Below, piece by piece: positions 23,727-26,805 of a stretch of 26,805 nucleotides of DNA. The notes under the pieces were generated by a model. The model was not told where the DNA came from, did no database searches, and saw nothing but the letters and a program-made list of their open reading frames with translations. The position numbers were made by a program, and so were the translations under genes. The DNA comes from DATGLE01 sp035294325 (GTDB lineage Bacteria > Chloroflexota > Ktedonobacteria > Ktedonobacterales > Ktedonobacteraceae). How positions within the stretch are numbered: position 1 is the first letter of the stretch; the number at the start of each line of letters is the position of its first letter. The stretch is from NCBI GenBank assembly GCA_035294325.1, contig DATGLE010000019.1:1-26805 (forward strand), given 5' to 3'.

Positions 23727-24383
23727 ATGACGAAACCTGGCAGGTCGCTCACACGGCAACGGGTGTTAGAAGCGGCTTTGCACTTGATTGATCAAGAGGG
23801 CCTGGAGGGCTTTAGCATGCGCAAGCTTGGAGCCAGCCTCGGTGTTGAGGCCATGTCACTGTACAATCATGTGGAGAGCAAGCGAGCATTGTTTGATGGG
23901 GTTATCGAACTGCTTATCCTTCAAGCTCCCTCTTCTGAATCATCCGAAGTACCCCCACGCGAGGAACTATGGGCGTTTGCCCATGCCTTTCGGGACATCT
24001 TGCTTGCCCATCCACGCGTGCTCCCCCTGGTGGCAACGACTCCTCTGCGGACCCCAACGACTCTGGCGATTCTGGATCACCTTCTCGCAACGATCCATCG
24101 CGCGCATATCACCGGAGTTCAGGCCATCTACGCCTTACAGTGTCTCGTGGGGTTTATTATTGGGCACACCTGGATCGAGACGGGGACGTTTCCTGGGGCT
24201 AATCTGGAGCGTGGGCCAAACGGTCCGATGGTCTGGCGACAATTTCCGGCAGAGCAATACCCGATGCTGCACGCGTTATTGCCGCAGATCGCGCAGTGGG
24301 ATGCTGATCACGAGTTTGACTTTGGGTTGCAGGCGCTCTTCCAGAGTCTCTTTGGAACTACAGAGAGAGAAGCACAAGCATGA
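23727..24383 (+). CDS. TetR-family regulator with TetR_C-type C-terminal domain
   Basis: A 218-aa regulator. The N-terminal HTH reads RVLEAALHLIDQEGLEGFSM and LGVEAMSLYNHVESKRAL, the arrangement seen in TetR proper. The C-terminal helical domain (LAHPRVLPLVATTP, GFIIGHTWIE, FDFGLQALFQSLF) matches the TetR_C class. ATG 23727 has AAAGGGAG just upstream. Two perfect operators overlap its promoter, so it almost certainly represses itself and the downstream hydrolase, whose ATG overlaps its stop. The inducer is unknown. Confidence 0.9.
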   Translation: MTKPGRSLTRQRVLEAALHLIDQEGLEGFSMRKLGASLGVEAMSLYNHVESKRALFDGVIELLILQAPSSESSEVPPREELWAFAHAFRDILLAHPRVLPLVATTPLRTPTTLAILDHLLATIHRAHITGVQAIYALQCLVGFIIGHTWIETGTFPGANLERGPNGPMVWRQFPAEQYPMLHALLPQIAQWDADHEFDFGLQALFQSLFGTTEREAQA

Positions 24384-25177
24384 AAACACAGAAAAAACAC
24401 TACAAGATACCAAACGGAGAGGTGCAACTGGCGGTCAGTGAGGCCGGTCAGGGGCAGACGCTCCTGTTCTTCAACGGGGGTGGGGCAACACAGGTGGCCT
24501 GGAAGCGCATCATTGGCGAACTCGGGGGGCAGTATCGGCTCGTGACCTTCGATTTTCGCAACCATGGGAAAAGCACTACCTCGCACAACACCTCCCTGGA
24601 GAACTTCCTGACCGATGCGGAGGCCGTGATGGACAAGGTTGCTCTTGATCGACCCATCCTGGTCGGCTGGTCTCTGGGGGCAGATCTGGCTGTCTGGTAT
24701 GCGGCGAGCCATCCAGGGAAGGTGGCGGGGCTGTTTCTCATCGACGGTGCGGTGCCGGTCAATCTCGTCAGTGATCCTGAGGATGTGAGGCGCCGACTCA
24801 ACACGCCAGCGATGCGCATAGGGCCACTGCTCCTGTACCTGGTTGGCATGGGCTATCGCCTCACGCCTGACGAGTTTACGACGCTCACCATCGAACTCAA
24901 TAGACGCCGCGAGCAGCTTCTTTGGGCCTATGAGCAGCTTGATTGTCCCGTGGAACTGGTTCTGGCAACGAAAAGCGCCGGGGAAAAGGGGGAGCGTGCC
25001 GGGCGAACCAATGCCTTATGGCGGGCTGGTGGGGAGCAGCTGGCCCGGGCGTTTCCAAAGCTCTCTCTCCGCTGGGTGGACAATACCCATCTGCTCCCTT
25101 TCAAGGAGCCGACAATGCTTGTACGATTGCTCGACGCGTTTGTCCAACAGCGACCCGGGTTCCTACAGGAGCCGTAG
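24380..25177 (+). CDS. Alpha/beta-hydrolase fold protein
   Basis: A 265-aa cytoplasmic alpha/beta hydrolase. It has an HG-like oxyanion strand LLFFNGGGATQVAW, the FDFRNHGKS turn, the nucleophile Ser98 in LVGWSLGAD and a candidate catalytic His237 in DNTHLLPF. The usual acid position after the sixth strand reads LATKSAGEKGE with no Asp, so the acid may be displaced. It could be an esterase, lactonase or C-C hydrolase. ATG 24380 overlaps the tetR stop (ATGA), so the pair is co-expressed and perhaps handles the TetR ligand. Confidence 0.88.
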   Translation: MKTQKKHYKIPNGEVQLAVSEAGQGQTLLFFNGGGATQVAWKRIIGELGGQYRLVTFDFRNHGKSTTSHNTSLENFLTDAEAVMDKVALDRPILVGWSLGADLAVWYAASHPGKVAGLFLIDGAVPVNLVSDPEDVRRRLNTPAMRIGPLLLYLVGMGYRLTPDEFTTLTIELNRRREQLLWAYEQLDCPVELVLATKSAGEKGERAGRTNALWRAGGEQLARAFPKLSLRWVDNTHLLPFKEPTMLVRLLDAFVQQRPGFLQEP

Positions 25178-25374
25178 CACCGGGGAGACCACCGCGATAG
25201 GTGGCTCGGAAGAGCCAGCGAGCGACCAGTCTCCTCAAACACGATTCAGCTCCGGTACAGGTTCATCTCATCACTCCTACGAGCCGGCCCACGTCAACAA
25301 TGCGGTGAGAGGGCGATGCCGAGAAGGCCACCCTCTCCTGAGCGAGGGACAATCATGGCGGGCGCACCGGCAGT

Positions 25375-25404
25375 GCCGGGCATTCCCAGGGGGGAATGCC
25401 CGGC
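25375..25404. repeat. Perfect 13-bp hairpin at the end of the metY remnant
   Basis: GCCGGGCATTCCC (25375-25387) and GGGAATGCCCGGC (25392-25404) form a perfect stem with a 4-nt AGGG loop. It abuts the stop codon of the minus-strand metY remnant and could have been its terminator, though no clear T-run follows. Confidence 0.6.
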
Positions 25405-25679
25405 TAGCGAAGAGCTGATGCAGCCTGTAAAGCGTGATCGAGGTCCCAGAGAATATCCTCGATGTTCTCGATGCCAATGGAGAGGCGGATAAGATCGGGC
25501 GTGACGCCGCCGGCCAGTTGATCCTCTTCGGAAAGCTGCTGGTGCGTCGTGCTCGCCGGGTGAATGATCAGGCTGCGCGCATCGCCGACGTTGGCGAGGT
25601 GAGAGAAGAGGCGCACGTTATTGATCACCGCCCTGCCTGCCTTGCATCCGCCCTTGACGCCGAACGTGAAGATCGGCCG
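25404..25679 (-). pseudogene. metY: O-acetylhomoserine sulfhydrylase, C-terminal remnant
   Basis: Translation on the minus strand gives IFTFGVKGG, VRLFSHLANVGDARSLIIHP, ASTTHQQLSEEDQLAGGVTP and DLIRLSIGIENIEDILWDLD, the C-terminal 90 or so residues of the PLP enzyme MetY (Cys/Met metabolism family). The intact enzyme is about 430 aa, so over three-quarters, including the PLP-lysine region, is missing. The open frame runs on to an ATG at 25742, but residues before about 25679 show no family similarity. The fragment cannot form the active site and is most simply a 5'-deleted gene or recombination scar. Confidence 0.85.
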
Positions 25680-25742
25680 GGCGCGTCCATTGCCATCTAT
25701 GGGGATTGCTCCCATGCATGCATTCCCCTCACTTTCCATCAT

Positions 25743-26227
25743 TATCGTTGAAAATCTAACGTTGTCTTTCGGTTCTCCTGTCAGCCCATGGCGCAGAGAC
25801 AGGGTAAGAGCAGGCAGGAGGACCCATAGGCCCGCTATCGCTAGCAGACAAACATGAAGCCTGTAACGAGGATGATCCGTCCCTCCGTTGCAGGCTTCTA
25901 CGCAAACCCGATCCTCTTCTCTTCATCCAGACCACCTTCGCCGCTCATGATCTCAGAGGTGTGACTGGCTCTGTCTCGCTTGTTCTGGAAGTCGTCACGC
26001 TAACTCATGCACGGTGCAGCGCGCCGCCCCGGCCTTTTCACCTGCCCCGCTCTCTCGTGAAGCAGCCTCTTGAGGTCCCTCGCGCTCCCTTTCACCAGAA
26101 CGCCTCTTTTCCCCTCTCATCACGGTCTCAAGCGCCATTATTGTAGCATACTGATCTGGCTTGTTACAGATTATGGCGAGAGGATGGCGAAACTCATGCT
26201 CGATTTACGCATGGTCTTTCATACACT
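25743..26227. other. Gene-free region
   Basis: No frame here has a credible start and protein-like composition; frames such as 25961-26146 and 26070-26252 are pyrimidine-rich chance ORFs. The only recognisable part is 25829-25854, an inverted, diverged copy of the 19731-19758 segment. The 5' part of metY is not found here. Confidence 0.6.
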
Positions 26228-26450
26228 TCATTGTCGCCAGGATGTAAGCTGACAGGAAGACCGCTCGTGGACCGGTCGGTGACTGCTTGAGGGCCGGTCT
26301 GAGACCGGTGCGGTTCCGCTGGCGGACCTATGGTCTCTAGTATATTCAAAGTGTTGTGAAAGGGTAGTGCTCCTCTTGAAGGGATGCCTCCCTTTGAAAA
26401 GTGCTGATCGGGTGCTGTGCGGTGTTCTCATCCGGCCCACGATCAGCCCG
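26228..26450. other. Cluster of small hairpins, no gene
   Basis: CCGGTC-TGA-GACCGG (26294-26308), AAGGGA-TGCC-TCCCTT (26379-26394) and GCTGATCG (26403-26410) with CGATCAGC (26440-26447) are perfect inverted repeats in non-coding DNA. They may be part of a longer transcript leading to the structured region downstream. A 96-codon frame at 26367-26657 is not protein-like. Confidence 0.4.
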
Positions 26451-26560
26451 CAGGCTGGAGTGATGGTTGAGCCTGGCTCCCTCCCTGCCAGTCCTGTGTT
26501 TTCTGCACTCCTGTCGTTGCCTGGAGTGCATCCTGGTGGGTGTTCTCCGAGTGTGTTTTG

Positions 26561-26610
26561 TGGAGTGCGTCTCTGTCGTGCGTTCTTGGAGTGCGTTCTT
26601 GTCGTGTGGC
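26561..26610 (+). repeat. Imperfect tandem repeat, period 26
   Basis: TGGAGTGCGTCTCTGTCGTG (from 26561) is followed 26 nt later by TGGAGTGCGTTCTTGTCGTG (from 26587). A weaker related unit, TGGAGTGCATCC, begins at 26522. Confidence 0.6.
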
Positions 26611-26655
26611 CCATCGTAGGTTGGAGTTTCGGACTGGCTTTCAAGGGTGGCTATT

Positions 26656-26805
26656 GAGGTGGGAAGCCTCTCGGGCGGGAGTCATAAACCGCCTCACGCC
26701 ACTTGATGAAAGCATCAGCCGAAGCAAGTGAGGTCTCGTATACACCTCGCCTGGCTCTCCAGGCCCCGTATCACGAACACAGGTTGAACCCAAAAGCGAA
26801 GCATG
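26656..26805 (+). ncRNA. Candidate structured RNA preceding an ATG at the window edge
   Basis: Successive stems cover most of this stretch. GAGGTGG (26656-26662) pairs with CCGCCTC (26689-26695). CACTTG (26700-26705) pairs with CAAGTG (26725-26730) around GATG-AAAG-CATC. TCGTATAC (26736-26743) pairs with GTAT-c-ACGA (26768-26776, one bulge), enclosing the perfect GCCTGG-CTCT-CCAGGC. The window then ends AAAAGCGAAGCATG, with an ATG at 26803 and no Shine-Dalgarno. This could be the RNA of an IscB/IsrB-type or IS200/IS605-type element, a group II intron domain or another ncRNA. The fold is seen; identity is inference. Confidence 0.45.

Noticed and set aside
26367..26657. 96-codon frame near the window end
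   Set aside because: Cys/Leu/Val-rich chance frame running through the tandem repeats; no start signal or domain.
26650..26700. Right end of an IS200/IS605 tnpB element
   Set aside because: GGGAAGCCTC..GGCGGGAG is reminiscent of such ends, but no TnpB coding sequence lies upstream. Kept only as an alternative for the structured RNA.
1..26805. CRISPR array or tRNA genes
   Set aside because: No regularly spaced repeats and no cloverleaf sequence were found on reading through. Short tRNAs could not be tested by program.

Overview
The window looks like a chromosomal segment of a moderately GC-rich, Gram-positive-like bacterium, most likely Chloroflexota and perhaps class Ktedonobacteria. This rests on a T-box leader, Shine-Dalgarno-led genes that overlap by ATGA or GTGA, an F420-type LLM oxidoreductase, a lipoprotein-anchored sugar-type ABC transporter and many palindromic intergenic repeats. 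The placement is an impression from protein style, not a database result. No rRNA, tRNA or CRISPR array is visible.

Region 1 (1-10344, + strand) is an amino-acid biosynthesis operon. It opens with the 3' half of a T-box leader (antiterminator element and terminator), then argC, a repeat-filled gap, argB, a HisS/HisZ-family gene, long-form hisG, a large HAD-phosphatase/APH-kinase fusion, hisH, hisA, hisF and hisI with a divergent HisE-like tail. From argB onward the reading frames overlap or are separated by a few bases, so they look translationally coupled. hisB, hisC, hisD and a canonical histidinol-phosphatase are absent; the HAD domain is a candidate for the phosphatase step. A stand-alone HAD hydrolase follows (10460-11200).

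Region 2 (11283-17580) is a minus-strand cluster: IclR regulator, lipoprotein binding protein, RbsA-like double ATPase and RbsC-like permease, ending in an intrinsic terminator. A flavin monooxygenase is divergent from it. The iclR promoter is near-consensus and is followed by a near-perfect 20-bp palindrome, a likely operator.

Region 3 (17569-25177) is accessory: an ABC-F ATPase, a TetR/LLM-oxidoreductase divergent pair sharing an operator, a small Cys/Gly/His-motif protein plus Hsp20, a DUF3995-like membrane protein, and an autoregulated tetR-alpha/beta-hydrolase pair with two abutting perfect operators.

Region 4 (25178-26805) is mostly non-coding: a 5'-truncated metY remnant, then about 1 kb without a credible gene, ending in a well-folded candidate RNA directly before an ATG at the window edge. 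A family of hairpin-plus-tail repeats recurs near 1.2, 10.4, 19.6 and 21.7 kb. The most interesting items are the HAD-kinase fusion inside the his operon, this repeat family and the terminal structured RNA.
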